From the NCBI GenBank assembly GCA_030835135.1, contig JAUQWO010000047.1:1-60554 (forward strand): 60,554 bases of DNA. Direction: 5' to 3'. Within the stretch, counting starts at the first letter, position 1; each line of letters starts with the position of its first letter. Under the pieces are notes generated by a model. It searched no databases. It was not told where the DNA came from and worked only from the letters and a program-made list of their open reading frames with translations. A program made the position numbers and the translations under genes. Of the stretch, positions 1 through 9,318 are shown in pieces. The stretch is from Bacteroidota bacterium. GTDB lineage: Bacteria; Bacteroidota; Ignavibacteria; UBA10030; UBA6906.

Positions 1-100
1 TTCGTGGGCACGCAAACGCAGGCCCGTAATGGCGGAGAGTCCGCCGGCCGCGGCCGGCGGACTCTCCGCCATTACGGGCCTGCGTTTGCGTGCCCACGAA
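1..100. repeat. Perfect 100-bp palindrome at sequence end (likely fold-back artefact)
   Basis: Bases 1-50 are the exact reverse complement of bases 51-100, with no loop and no mismatch. It begins at base 1, the very end of the sequence. A loopless 50-bp hairpin is unstable in a replicating chromosome and is a familiar artefact of fold-back or chimeric reads at contig ends. The true chromosome sequence probably starts near base 51. Confidence 0.9.
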
Positions 101-574
101 GTTGCCGTGCAAGCGCCGATGTGCGCGGTGCATGATGGGCACGAGATCATACGTGTGTTCGGGAAGGTACCGCAGGGGCTCGTGGAGGTTGTGGTCCCCG
201 GACTCATCACCGCGGATGGTCTGGCGGTCATGTGTGAGCGGTTGGAGCAGGCGGCGGCCAGCGGCGTGACGGTCATCTTCGACGATCCGTTCAAGCTGCT
301 GCTTGCCGGCGAACCCGCAATGGTGGGAATGCTTGTGCACCGGCTGGAGCGGGGACTCTCCGCCACCATCCGGTTTCGGCGGGCGTCGAGTCTCGTGGCC
401 TTCACGTTCAATCCCTCGTACCCGGCATTCGACGGCACCACGTACCGCGCGGCGTCGCTGGACGCCGGGGCAGGCCGCGCTGTGCTCGCAGCGGTAGTGA
501 CCATCCCTGTGGTCGATGTTAAGGCAGATGGGATCGCGCGCGTCTACGACGCGTGCTTCAGTCCGGATCGCTGA
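29..574 (+). CDS. Unknown protein, 5' end truncated by sequence end
   Basis: I do not recognise this protein. It has no clear signal peptide or membrane segment and ends in a normal stop. The apparent ATG at base 29 lies inside the end palindrome, so the first eight or so codons are probably not real. The genuine sequence begins about codon 9 and the true start is missing. The alanine- and valine-rich body (for example the stretch around VIFDDPFKLLLAG) looks like an ordinary folded alpha/beta cytoplasmic protein. No neighbour on this strand helps to assign a role. Confidence 0.5.
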   Translation: MAESPPAAAGGLSAITGLRLRAHEVAVQAPMCAVHDGHEIIRVFGKVPQGLVEVVVPGLITADGLAVMCERLEQAAASGVTVIFDDPFKLLLAGEPAMVGMLVHRLERGLSATIRFRRASSLVAFTFNPSYPAFDGTTYRAASLDAGAGRAVLAAVVTIPVVDVKADGIARVYDACFSPDR

Positions 575-651
575 GATCTGCTCTGCGGCTGGTGCCGTAC
601 GGTGCGGTCATGCATATCGGCGCGCCCTGGCTCGGGATGTTCCGCTCTCCG

Positions 652-1671
652 TTACTCACCATCCCATCGAATGACCGTGCCGACGCTGGTTCCGACGAGG
701 ACGACGCCACTATCGCTGACCGCGAGCGAAGTGATATCATCCCCCGACCTCCCCGCAAGGTGCCAGTGGGTTCCTCCATCGGTCGACCGGCGCACTTCAT
801 CGGCGGTGGCGAAGTAGAGGATCCCACGCCGGGAGCGGCTCACGTTCGTGCCATATCCCGTCCATACAGGCGTCCATCCCCATCCGCCGTTCGTGGAACG
901 GTAGATCGTCCCGGGTTCGGACAATTCTGCGACAAAGATCGTGTCCGCATCCGACGTCGTGAATATCTGTCCATAGCTTCCGAGTCCTTCTCCCGGTAGC
1001 CCCGGGCACGTTGACCATGTGGCTCCGCGATCATCCGATCGCCTGACATTTCCCTTTGCTGAAGATGTGAAGAGGACACGGGAGGTCGAAGCTGCAGCAC
1101 CGCTGCACCAATACCCTGGCACTCTGGTCCAGCTCTCTCCTTTGTTGTGCGAAAGAGCGAACCCCGAAGCATGATATCCTACGATGACATCGCCGGCCCC
1201 ATTGCATGCGAGTACCATCGCATTCACGATCGGCCTGGGGAATGAGGATACGATCTTCCATGTGGCGCCGGCATCGGTCGAGCGGAGGACATCGAGCGAC
1301 AGGGGATTGATCTCGTGGGGATCAAGGCGATCCAGGAGACTGTCCGCCCCGAGGTAGATGGTCCCCGAGCCATCGAGGGCGAGAACCCTGATGTTCTCGC
1401 CGGCAGGGAGATGACCTGAGGAACTCCATGACGTGCCCCCATCGGCAGAGAGGAACAGTGCATGCCTGCTGACGGCGCAGGCGGTGCCGTTGGCCAGAAA
1501 TCCAACTCCGACAATGGGGTCCGAAGAGAGGGGTATGGGAACCGGGTCGGGGAACGGCAGAGGTCCGGCGCCATGTATCGACGGTGGATCAATTCCCTGA
1601 TCCGCTTCGCAACCGGCGAAGAGGCAGGCAGAAGCCAGAAGTACTGCGATCACATAGGGAGCCTGGCGCAT
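652..1671 (-). CDS. BNR/Asp-box (Ycf48-like) repeat lipoprotein
   Basis: The 339-aa protein starts with a lipoprotein signal peptide ending in the lipobox LFAGC, so it should be anchored in the outer or inner membrane after export. The rest is a beta-propeller built from Asp-box repeats. At least six copies of an S-x-D-x-G-x-T-W-like motif are visible (STDAGATW, SDDRGATW, STDGGTHW and variants), as in BNR sialidase-like, Ycf48 and sortilin-type propellers. No sialidase catalytic arginine triad can be assigned, so it is better read as a binding propeller than as an enzyme. It follows the GH44 gene by 23 bp and is probably its operon partner, perhaps a surface glycan-binding component. Confidence 0.75.
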   Translation of the reverse strand: MRQAPYVIAVLLASACLFAGCEADQGIDPPSIHGAGPLPFPDPVPIPLSSDPIVGVGFLANGTACAVSRHALFLSADGGTSWSSSGHLPAGENIRVLALDGSGTIYLGADSLLDRLDPHEINPLSLDVLRSTDAGATWKIVSSFPRPIVNAMVLACNGAGDVIVGYHASGFALSHNKGESWTRVPGYWCSGAAASTSRVLFTSSAKGNVRRSDDRGATWSTCPGLPGEGLGSYGQIFTTSDADTIFVAELSEPGTIYRSTNGGWGWTPVWTGYGTNVSRSRRGILYFATADEVRRSTDGGTHWHLAGRSGDDITSLAVSDSGVVLVGTSVGTVIRWDGE

Positions 1672-1694
1672 GGCACGTTCTTCCTGGCTTGCGC

Positions 1695-3575
1695 TCAGCG
1701 CAGGAGGCAGATCGTACGCGCGAGTGCCCCCCGCGGGGTCACGAGGCGCATGACATACGTGCCGCTTGCGATACCGGAACCATCGATGGTCAGGTCATGG
1801 ACCCCCGGCTGGAGGGTCCCCTCGAAGGCCGTCAGGACGTGCCGTCCCAGCAGATCATAGACCGCCAGGGTTACGCGTGCCGCCGAAGGGACAGTGCAGT
1901 TCACATGCGTAGCCGGATTGAACGGGTTCGGGTAGTTCTGCGAGAGTGCGAAATCCAACGGGAATGATCCCTGTACAGCGACGTCCGAGGCAACAGACGA
2001 GAGGACGAGATGGTGCGCGCTGAGGGGTGGGATCGCAATGGCAAAGGTGTTCCCTGTTATCGATGGAATCGCGGTGAACTCGGTCACCGTCTGGTGCGCT
2101 GCGTCGAACCCGAAATCCCTGGCCGACCGGTACAGAGTTGCACCGGCGATGGTGACCGTGGCCTGCATGGGACTCGTGAGGTCCTTGTTGATCAGGATGA
2201 GGTCCATCGTCTGACCGTCGGCCGGCCTGGTCGCTGCATACACCGATGCTTTTGCGGGTGCATTCTGCGTCGCTTTGCAGTGCCGTTCACCGAAGGTCCC
2301 GTTCTTCCCGTCGTAGTTCCGGTACAAGGCATAGGCCGCGCGCTGAAATCCTTCCACCGCACCCCACTGCGTTGCCAGATAGACCCCGTACTTCCCGAAG
2401 ATCCCGAGCACGTCCGCAAGAGCCAGACCCCCGGAAATGTGTCCCGGAGCGCCGTAATTGAATTCCGTGAAAGCGAGCTTCGTCCCGGGGTTGTTGATGG
2501 CGATGGATGACTGCACCTTGGGGATGAGGTGAATGGGGCTGAACCATGTCCCGATCCACCCGGGTTCGGTGTACGTCGAATCCCACAGGCTTCTCGGGAC
2601 CTGCAGTCGGGTTGCGACGGTCAGCGAATCCGTGTTGTCATTGATGATGGGAATGGTGAGGTCCGGGTACCAGTGCAGATCGAGGACATCCATCAGGCGC
2701 ATCCCCGCTGTCGTCGAGGAATCGCGGAGTGCTTTGAGGAAACCATTCACGAACCAGCCCTGCGAGGAATGGCTGCTGAAATCCGGAGCATCCTGCAGGC
2801 TGTAGTATTCGTTGAAGCCATAGAACACGCCGCCAAACACGTGGGCGGCGGGATCGACACTCTTTACCGCGCGGCCACAGGCGGCGGTCTTCGCGATGAG
2901 CTCGTCGCATCTCGTCTTTGCGGGGTGGATACGCGGGTGGGTCGATGGCCACAACGCCGGCTCATTATCTACCGCATACCCCTTCACTCCGGTGGCCGTG
3001 GACGCAGAGCCATAGCGCTGCACGAGCAAGTTCACCTCCTCATCCACGTACACGTTCGCATCGGACGTGTCCGGTTGCACCGCAAGTCCCGTTCCCTTCC
3101 GCATCACCACGGTCCGGAACCGGGCCGATGGTGCCGCCTGGCCCGCGGTCACGCTCCCGTTCTTGTCGCGCGCCACGTAGCCTGCCGCCGGGAGGGTGAT
3201 CAGCGAGTAGCATCCCATCACCACCGATGTATCGTGGAAGGTGGTCAGCGTGATCCCCGGAGTGTTCTCCATGTTCGCAGGTATCCCCATCACCCAGGTC
3301 ATGTAGCTGTCATTGGCATTGGACTGATCGTAGTCCATACCCATATTGGATGCATTGGTCTCCCAATTGTAGCCCGTCATGCGGTTGCCGCCGAGCCGGC
3401 GTGCGGCGATGTTGAGCCCGCGGTCGTTGGACTGTCCATTGGTGCCGTAGATCAGCGGAGAGATGTGTGCGGTGTCGGCGGTCGGGTCGACGGTGATGGT
3501 GACGGGGAAGGACTGCGACAGGGCGGCGGGTGCCGCGCACCCGAAGAGCAGGAGAACCAGCAAGGAACGCATCAT
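1695..3575 (-). CDS. GH44 endoglucanase/xyloglucanase with T9SS sorting domain
   Basis: A 626-aa exported enzyme. Glycoside hydrolase family 44 members are endo-beta-1,4-glucanases or xyloglucanases with a TIM barrel. Family signatures are visible: PLIYGTNGQ near the mature N-terminus, RLGGNRMTGYNWETNASN, the acid/base in VDNEP (E205) and the nucleophile in FTEFNYG (E371). The last ~85 residues form a T9SS type A C-terminal domain after SQNYPNPFNPAT, so the enzyme should be displayed on or released from the cell surface. I chose the start MMRSLLVLLL, which gives a clean signal peptide and a GGGGG ribosome site. An upstream in-frame extension lacks signal-peptide character. It is divergently arranged with GH51 and followed by the propeller lipoprotein. 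Confident on family; substrate (cellulose, xyloglucan, mannan) is open. Confidence 0.9.
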   Translation of the reverse strand: MMRSLLVLLLFGCAAPAALSQSFPVTITVDPTADTAHISPLIYGTNGQSNDRGLNIAARRLGGNRMTGYNWETNASNMGMDYDQSNANDSYMTWVMGIPANMENTPGITLTTFHDTSVVMGCYSLITLPAAGYVARDKNGSVTAGQAAPSARFRTVVMRKGTGLAVQPDTSDANVYVDEEVNLLVQRYGSASTATGVKGYAVDNEPALWPSTHPRIHPAKTRCDELIAKTAACGRAVKSVDPAAHVFGGVFYGFNEYYSLQDAPDFSSHSSQGWFVNGFLKALRDSSTTAGMRLMDVLDLHWYPDLTIPIINDNTDSLTVATRLQVPRSLWDSTYTEPGWIGTWFSPIHLIPKVQSSIAINNPGTKLAFTEFNYGAPGHISGGLALADVLGIFGKYGVYLATQWGAVEGFQRAAYALYRNYDGKNGTFGERHCKATQNAPAKASVYAATRPADGQTMDLILINKDLTSPMQATVTIAGATLYRSARDFGFDAAHQTVTEFTAIPSITGNTFAIAIPPLSAHHLVLSSVASDVAVQGSFPLDFALSQNYPNPFNPATHVNCTVPSAARVTLAVYDLLGRHVLTAFEGTLQPGVHDLTIDGSGIASGTYVMRLVTPRGALARTICLLR

Positions 3576-3981
3576 GGAAGACCCCCGGTCTGTAGTGGCA
3601 TGGACCGGACGGTCGCTCCCCGGCCCCACGGTGAAAGCCTCTGCACACCGGAAGATACGGAAGCGGACCGTCGTCCGCAAGACCGCGTTGATTTCCCGCG
3701 TCTTGCTGCTCGTCCACGGCTCGCGCGATCGATCGGTCGTGATCGCAGGGACCCCCTCGATGAACGGCATGCATCTCCACCAGGTCATGAAGCGGCCGAC
3801 CTGGTCCGTGGTGACGACGGTGGAACATGGGAAACAACGGAGAGACGTGCAGATCGGCGGTGATGTGCCGGAAACCCCTGTCAGAGGAAACGGGAAGATC
3901 AGGTGAAGCGAAAGCAGCGAGTTGAATTTGAATGTTCATTTCACCATACTCCGTCTTCCTCAATCAACGGTGGAGACTACC
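3576..3981. other. Divergent intergenic region between GH44 and GH51
   Basis: This 406-bp stretch separates the two divergent glycosidase genes and holds no convincing gene. It should contain both promoters. On the plus strand a weak match, TTGAAT at 3922 and CATACT at 3945 with 17 bp between them, lies about 30 bp upstream of the GH51 start. It overlaps an AT-rich patch with partial symmetry (GAATGTTCATTTC) that could be an operator. I see no good minus-strand promoter. Confidence 0.4.
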
Positions 3982-5985
3982 ATGAAGAAGATACTCTCAG
4001 TGATCATGGCGATCATGCTGTTGCAGGGCGTTGCCCGCGCGCAGGTGGCACACAGCACGATCGCCGTCGATGCTGGAACGCAGGACTTTCAGATCGATAA
4101 GAACATCTACGGACAGTTCGCCGAGCATCTGGGTCACCTTGTGTATGGAGGGGTCTGGGTGGGTCCGGGGTCGGACATCCCGAACGTGAATGGCTACAGG
4201 ACGGACGTGTTGAAGGCGTTGCAGCAGTTGCAGATCCCCGTGCTTCGCTGGCCCGGGGGGTGTTTCGCGGACGAGTATCATTGGATGGATGGCATTGGCC
4301 CGCGGGCTGCCCGTCCGAAGATGATCAATACGAACTGGGGTGGGGTGACGGAAGACAACAGCTTCGGGACGCATGAGTTCCTCGAGCTGTGCGGATTGCT
4401 GGGTGCGGAGCCGTACATCAGCGGCAACCTCGGCAGCGGCACCGTCCAGGAATTGTCGCAATGGGTCGAATATGTGAACTCCGATAACGTCAGTCCGATG
4501 ACCGATGCCCGTAAGAAGAACGGACAGGAGAAGGCCTGGGGGGTGAAGTACTGGGGTGTCGGGAATGAGAGCTGGGGATGCGGTGGTCGGATGACGCCGG
4601 AGTACTACGCGAATGAAGCGAGGAAGTTCGGCACGTTCATGCGGTCGTACGGTCCGCACAAGCCGTACAGGATCGCCGTCGGTCCCAATGCGGACGACTA
4701 CAATTGGACACGGGTGGTCATGAAGGAGATGGGCACATCGCTGGACGGCCTGTCGCTGCATTACTACACCAACGGGGCCCTCACGGCCACGGATGTCACC
4801 CCGGCGGGGTGGTTCGACATCATGCGCAAGACCCTGCGGATGGACGAGCTGGTGCGGAAGCACAGTGCGATCATGGACGAGTTCGATCAGTTCAAGCACG
4901 TGTCGTTGTGCGTGGATGAGTGGGGGACCTGGTACAAAGTGGAACCGGGCACGAACCCGGGATTCCTGTACCAGCAGAACACCATCCGGGATGCGCTGGT
5001 GGCGGGGACGAACCTGAATATCTTCAACAACCATTGCGACCGCGTGCGCATGGCGAACATCGCGCAGGTGGTGAACGTGCTGCAGGCAATGATCCTGACC
5101 GATGGCAGAAAGATGGTCCTCACCCCGACGTATCACGTATTCGCCATGTACCGGGTGCATCAGAACGCGATGATGCTGCCCGTGCAGGTGGCCTCACGCC
5201 TGTACGCATCAGGCAACGAGAACATCCCCGCCGTGAACGCATCGGCCTCGATCGACAGCAACGGGGTGATGCACATCTCCCTGTGCAACATCGATCCGTC
5301 CGCGCCGTCGACCGTGGCATTGCGGCTGGACAGCTTTGCGCCGACGGGTGTGACCGGTGAGGTCCTGACCGCCCCGGCGATGAACGCCCACAACACATTC
5401 GAGGCTCCCGGCGCGGTGAAACCCGTGGCATTCACGGGAGCGAAGCTGACAGGGAAGGAGATCGCCGTCACCCTGCCTCCGATGGCGGTGGTGATGCTGA
5501 CGGTGAAGGGAGACGTGGTCCTTCCGCCCCGTGCCGCGGTCGCGCTCAGAGCGCCGGCGCGTGGTCTTGCCTACAAGTACTACGAGACCGCGGATGATGT
5601 CATGCCGATGTTCGGGAAGCTCACGCCGGCGTCACGGGGATCCGTTGACGGCATCGTGCTGCCCCCCGGGGCGCGCGACAGTTTCTTCGCGGTCGAGTAT
5701 GAAGGCTTCGTGAGCATTCCGGAGCGCGGCGTGTACACGTTCTTCACGAACTCGGATGACGGCACGGTCCTGTTCGTCGACGGCAAGCTGGTGGTGAATA
5801 ACGATGGGAGGCACGGGCCGATCGAGCGGTCGGGCATGGTGATGCTTGACAAGGGGTACCATGCCGTCAAGCTGCTCTTTTTCCAGGCAGGGGGAGGGGT
5901 GGAACTCAGCGCTTCGATCAAAGGTCCGCACATGGAGAAGCAGGTCATTCCGCCGGCCATGCTCGTCCATGAAAGCCAGCCTTGA
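3982..5985 (+). CDS. GH51 alpha-L-arabinofuranosidase with C-terminal PA14 domain
   Basis: A 667-aa exported enzyme that should release terminal alpha-L-arabinofuranosyl residues from arabinoxylan, arabinan or arabinogalactan. The start [12 protein letters not shown] gives a typical signal peptide cleaved near ARAQ. The GH51 barrel (about residues 25-400) carries [11 protein letters not shown], the [13 protein letters not shown] signature, the acid/base in GVGNESWG (E196) and the nucleophile in CVDEWGTWY (E313). A beta domain follows to about residue 510. A PA14 module (about 520-660) with a calcium-type TNSDDGT loop closes the protein. It lacks a T9SS tail, unlike its divergent neighbour GH44, so it is probably periplasmic and acts after the surface endo-enzyme. 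Confidence 0.93.
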   Translation: MKKILSVIMAIMLLQGVARAQVAHSTIAVDAGTQDFQIDKNIYGQFAEHLGHLVYGGVWVGPGSDIPNVNGYRTDVLKALQQLQIPVLRWPGGCFADEYHWMDGIGPRAARPKMINTNWGGVTEDNSFGTHEFLELCGLLGAEPYISGNLGSGTVQELSQWVEYVNSDNVSPMTDARKKNGQEKAWGVKYWGVGNESWGCGGRMTPEYYANEARKFGTFMRSYGPHKPYRIAVGPNADDYNWTRVVMKEMGTSLDGLSLHYYTNGALTATDVTPAGWFDIMRKTLRMDELVRKHSAIMDEFDQFKHVSLCVDEWGTWYKVEPGTNPGFLYQQNTIRDALVAGTNLNIFNNHCDRVRMANIAQVVNVLQAMILTDGRKMVLTPTYHVFAMYRVHQNAMMLPVQVASRLYASGNENIPAVNASASIDSNGVMHISLCNIDPSAPSTVALRLDSFAPTGVTGEVLTAPAMNAHNTFEAPGAVKPVAFTGAKLTGKEIAVTLPPMAVVMLTVKGDVVLPPRAAVALRAPARGLAYKYYETADDVMPMFGKLTPASRGSVDGIVLPPGARDSFFAVEYEGFVSIPERGVYTFFTNSDDGTVLFVDGKLVVNNDGRHGPIERSGMVMLDKGYHAVKLLFFQAGGGVELSASIKGPHMEKQVIPPAMLVHESQP

Positions 5986-6022
5986 CGGGTTGGACTAACT
6001 GCTTAAAATCTCTGCACTTATG

Positions 6023-6105
6023 AACTAAACCGCTCCAGAGAATAATTGTCAAGATTTTCCTTGACATTTTAGATTCTGTGGAGTATTATCTGGAGCGGTT
6101 TAGTT
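6023..6105. promoter_or_regulatory. Paired 17-bp inverted operator arms around a promoter
   Basis: The arm AACTAAACCGCTCCAGA (6023-6039) is perfectly inverted at 6089-6105, with centres 66 bp apart. One arm lies just upstream of the -35 box and the other begins at the last base of the -10 box and covers the transcription start. Each arm contains AACCGCT, which fits the AANCGNT core common to LacI-family operators. A LacI-family regulator is encoded about 5 kb downstream in the same cluster. A repression loop on the TonB-receptor promoter is the simplest reading. Confidence 0.6.
6061..6089 (+). promoter_or_regulatory. Sigma70-type promoter of the TonB-receptor gene
   Basis: TTGACA and TATTAT are separated by exactly 17 bp. 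Transcription would start near 6096, leaving an untranslated leader of about 145 nt before the receptor gene. The promoter is embedded between the two operator arms. Confidence 0.75.
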
Positions 6106-6242
6106 ACACTCCCAGCTTCTCTCTTTCCATAGTGCAAAATCAGGCCACTTCCAGAGTTCCGGGCATATAAAGCGGTTCGCTCTTAGATGTTGTTACTGGC
6201 AGTACCTTCGTTCTCCCTTCTCAATTGCACAAAGGTGATGGC

Positions 6243-9239
6243 GTGAGACCTTCTTTCTCTCTGCGGCTGGCAGTACTGCTCCTGCTGGTCACCCCTTCGT
6301 TGGCATCTGCTGCCGGAACCCTGAAAGGCGTCATCGTTGATTCAACAACGAATGAAGCCCTGGCGGGTGCCCACGTCTTGCTCGTCGGAACGGCCATCGG
6401 CGGGGCGAGCGACCTCAACGGTCAGTACATGGTGCGCAACGTGCCGGCGGGTACCTACACGGTGCGGTGCTCGTATGTCGGGTATGATGCCAAAGAGGTC
6501 CGGGTGACCATCGTGGATGATGCGATCGTCACGCAGAACTTCGGCCTGAAAGCGATCATGGTCGAAGGTCAGGAGGTCGTGATCACGGGTCAGGCCCAGG
6601 GACAGGTCGCTGCGATCAACCAGCAGCTGAACTCGACCAGGATCGTGAACGTGATCTCCGAACAGAAGATCAAGGAGCTGCCCGACGCGAACGCCGCCGA
6701 AGCGATCGGCCGCCTTCCGGGTGTATCGGTGACGCGGTCCGGCGGCGAGGCGAACAAGATCATCCTCCGCGGTTTGAGTGAGACGATGACCACGATCACC
6801 GTGGATGGCGTGCAGCTGTCGGCCACCGACGCCGACTCGCGCGGCGTCGATCTGAGCACGATCGCCCAGAGCTCGCTGTCAGGCATCACGCTGACGAAAG
6901 CCATCACCGCCGACATGGACGGCCAGGCCATCGCCGGCAACGTCAACTTCATGACGAAGGCCGCGCCGGCCGAGCGCACGGTCCAGCTGACGGCCCAGGG
7001 GATGTACAACGGTATGGACAAAGCCTACGGTCAGTTCAATCTGTTCGGCAACTATGGCGAACGGTTCTTTGACAATGTCTTCGGCGTGCAGGTCTTCGGT
7101 AACATTGAACGACGCGTCCGCAGCAGCGAGAATTTCAGTGTCGCGTACAACCTGAACGTCCCGCGGGCGGGGAAGATGGACTGGAACATCAACAACTTCG
7201 GCGTCCAGTATGTGCCGGAACAGCGCCGGCGCAGCGGTGCGAAGATCATCCTCGACGCGAACACGCCGGATGAGGGTGTCGTGAAGCTCGCGGTGGATGC
7301 GAACCGGACGGAGCGGCGCTTGTCCTATATGTCCCGCTCCTATCCCACGAACTCCGGGGAGGTGAGCTACAATTTCGGAGGACAGGACTTCAATACGGAC
7401 ATTCTTGCGGTCTCGCTGCAGGGAGAGAACCATCTTGCGGGGTTCGACGTCGACTGGGGACTCTCGTTCACGCAATCGAAGACGGACATGCCGTACAACT
7501 ACAACCTGAATTTCGTCGAGCCGGCATTGATCCAGAACGGTGTCACGATCTCGGGGATGCGGGGTGTACCGGTGGACCTGCGGAAGGGCCCGTACGAGGC
7601 GCTCATCCCGTTCGCCATGAATAACTTCAACTATGCGTCCGTCCAATACGCGTATATCTCGACGAACAGCAGTCTGGACCTGCAGCGGACGGCACGGCTT
7701 GACGTGAAGCGCGCCTACACGCTCTTTGATTACGCCGGCGAGGTGAAATTCGGCGGCAAGCTCACCGCACGGTACCACCGGCGGTACAGTACCTCGTTCT
7801 TCTCCCCGTACTACAACGGCGTGCAGTACAAGAGCCACATGCTGAACAACGAGGGCCAGGTGGTGCCGAAGGACCTCGCGGCTTACGGTTTCGGGCCGCT
7901 CAATCAGAACGCCGGACTCATCTTCCTGACGAACTTCATCGCGGGCGAGACCCGGGACGTCTTCGGGCAGTACGCGCTGAATCCGCTCTTCATCGCAGAC
8001 AAGATGCGGAGCTTCTACGAGATGACGCGGCGGGGCTACGACCCGAACAACACGACGCGTGAATATTCCGATAACACCGAGGATGCGGGAGGAGACTACG
8101 GGGCGATGGAGGGGGTGACCTCCGGCTACCTCATGAACACCCTGAACTTCGGGACGTTCGCGACATTGATCGCGGGCGTGCGCGTCGAGGCAGATGACAA
8201 CGACTACAACGCCCTCTACTCGCCGACCATCCTGTCCCAGTTCTCGACCTTCCGTGACACGACGGGCTCCCACACGGAATCGCTTGTGCTGCCGAACCTG
8301 CACCTGATCCTCAAGCCGACGGATTTCATGAATGTGCGCCTGGCGGCGTATCGCGGCCTCCTGCGACCGGATTTCAACCTCCGCCTCCCCACGTACGTCA
8401 CGGTGGGCATCGCGTCGTATGTCGATGCGTGGCAGCTGAAGGTCGGCAACCCGGGGTTGAAGAACGCCACGGCATGGAACTATGAAGCCAACGTTCAGTT
8501 CTACGGCGACAAGATCGGTCTGCTCTCGATGTCCGGCTACTACAAGGAGATCGCCGATCAGGTGGAATACCTGAATGGGATGTCGATCTTCCCCGGCAGC
8601 AGGATCCCCGACAGCATGGGCGTCAAGTTCCGGGATGGGAAGGTGCCGTTCACCTTCAAATATCTCCTGTTCTACCCGTACAACTCACCCGAGCCGACGA
8701 AGGTGTGGGGATTCGAACTCGAACATCAGCTGAACTTCCGGTATCTGCCCGGTCTGCTGAGCGGTATCACGTTGTCCTACAACCTCTCGCTGGTGCGGAA
8801 CGAGACCTGGACGCCGTACGCAAGGATCGTCTACGACACCACGTTCAATGAGGACGGATTCCCGATGGAGAATCCGCGTGTCGTCCTGGCCGAATCGAAG
8901 ACGCGTATCCCGAGTGCCCCGGAATTCTTTGCGAACGCCGTGGTCGGGTATGACATCGGCGGCTTCTCAGCCCGTCTGTCCTACTTCCACCAGGGTGAGT
9001 TCTATAACTCCTTCTCGTCCGACCAGCGGTCGAACATTCTCCAGCGGTCGTTCGAGCGGTGGGACCTCTCGTTCAAGCAGGACATCGACCAGATGTTCTC
9101 GGTCGGTCTGAACATCAACAATCTGACGAACACCACCGAAGGGACGATCCTTGAGAACGTTCCCGAGGGGTATCGTCTGGAGGTGAACAGCTACCGGTTC
9201 GGCACGACGGCCGATCTCTGGCTCCGGATATCATTGTAG
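6243..9239 (+). CDS. TonB-dependent outer-membrane receptor (SusC-like or TonB-carbohydrate type)
   Basis: A 998-aa receptor importing an oligomeric ligand across the outer membrane with energy from TonB-ExbBD. After a signal peptide (cleaved near ASAAG) comes a carboxypeptidase-regulatory-like domain (about residues 25-110, GTLKGVIVDSTTNEALAGA), then the plug (about 120-240, with LPDANAAEAIGRLPGVSV and NKIILRGL) and a long beta-barrel ending in an aromatic strand (LWLRISL). The GTG start follows AAAGGTG at good spacing. A TTG six codons earlier is in frame but has no ribosome site. No SusD partner follows, which is more like the TonB receptors for carbohydrates of Xanthomonas/Caulobacter type (LPDANAAEA-type plugs) than a canonical Sus pair. 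It probably imports the glycan handled by the downstream operon. Confidence 0.9.
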   Translation: MRPSFSLRLAVLLLLVTPSLASAAGTLKGVIVDSTTNEALAGAHVLLVGTAIGGASDLNGQYMVRNVPAGTYTVRCSYVGYDAKEVRVTIVDDAIVTQNFGLKAIMVEGQEVVITGQAQGQVAAINQQLNSTRIVNVISEQKIKELPDANAAEAIGRLPGVSVTRSGGEANKIILRGLSETMTTITVDGVQLSATDADSRGVDLSTIAQSSLSGITLTKAITADMDGQAIAGNVNFMTKAAPAERTVQLTAQGMYNGMDKAYGQFNLFGNYGERFFDNVFGVQVFGNIERRVRSSENFSVAYNLNVPRAGKMDWNINNFGVQYVPEQRRRSGAKIILDANTPDEGVVKLAVDANRTERRLSYMSRSYPTNSGEVSYNFGGQDFNTDILAVSLQGENHLAGFDVDWGLSFTQSKTDMPYNYNLNFVEPALIQNGVTISGMRGVPVDLRKGPYEALIPFAMNNFNYASVQYAYISTNSSLDLQRTARLDVKRAYTLFDYAGEVKFGGKLTARYHRRYSTSFFSPYYNGVQYKSHMLNNEGQVVPKDLAAYGFGPLNQNAGLIFLTNFIAGETRDVFGQYALNPLFIADKMRSFYEMTRRGYDPNNTTREYSDNTEDAGGDYGAMEGVTSGYLMNTLNFGTFATLIAGVRVEADDNDYNALYSPTILSQFSTFRDTTGSHTESLVLPNLHLILKPTDFMNVRLAAYRGLLRPDFNLRLPTYVTVGIASYVDAWQLKVGNPGLKNATAWNYEANVQFYGDKIGLLSMSGYYKEIADQVEYLNGMSIFPGSRIPDSMGVKFRDGKVPFTFKYLLFYPYNSPEPTKVWGFELEHQLNFRYLPGLLSGITLSYNLSLVRNETWTPYARIVYDTTFNEDGFPMENPRVVLAESKTRIPSAPEFFANAVVGYDIGGFSARLSYFHQGEFYNSFSSDQRSNILQRSFERWDLSFKQDIDQMFSVGLNINNLTNTTEGTILENVPEGYRLEVNSYRFGTTADLWLRISL

Positions 9240-9318
9240 CATCATCCCCCGGAAGTGCGCAACACCATAAACCACCATCACCATCAATCCACCATCACCG
9301 TTTCATAAGGAGGTTCAC

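Noticed and set aside
3576-3788. 71-codon N-terminal extension of GH44
   Set aside because: The extension is Arg/Trp-rich, not a signal peptide, and the inner start has both a ribosome site and a signal sequence.
2529-3863. Long plus-strand open frame opposite GH44
   Set aside because: GC-rich antisense shadow; His/Arg/Gly-rich with no domain, while the minus strand encodes GH44 with catalytic motifs.
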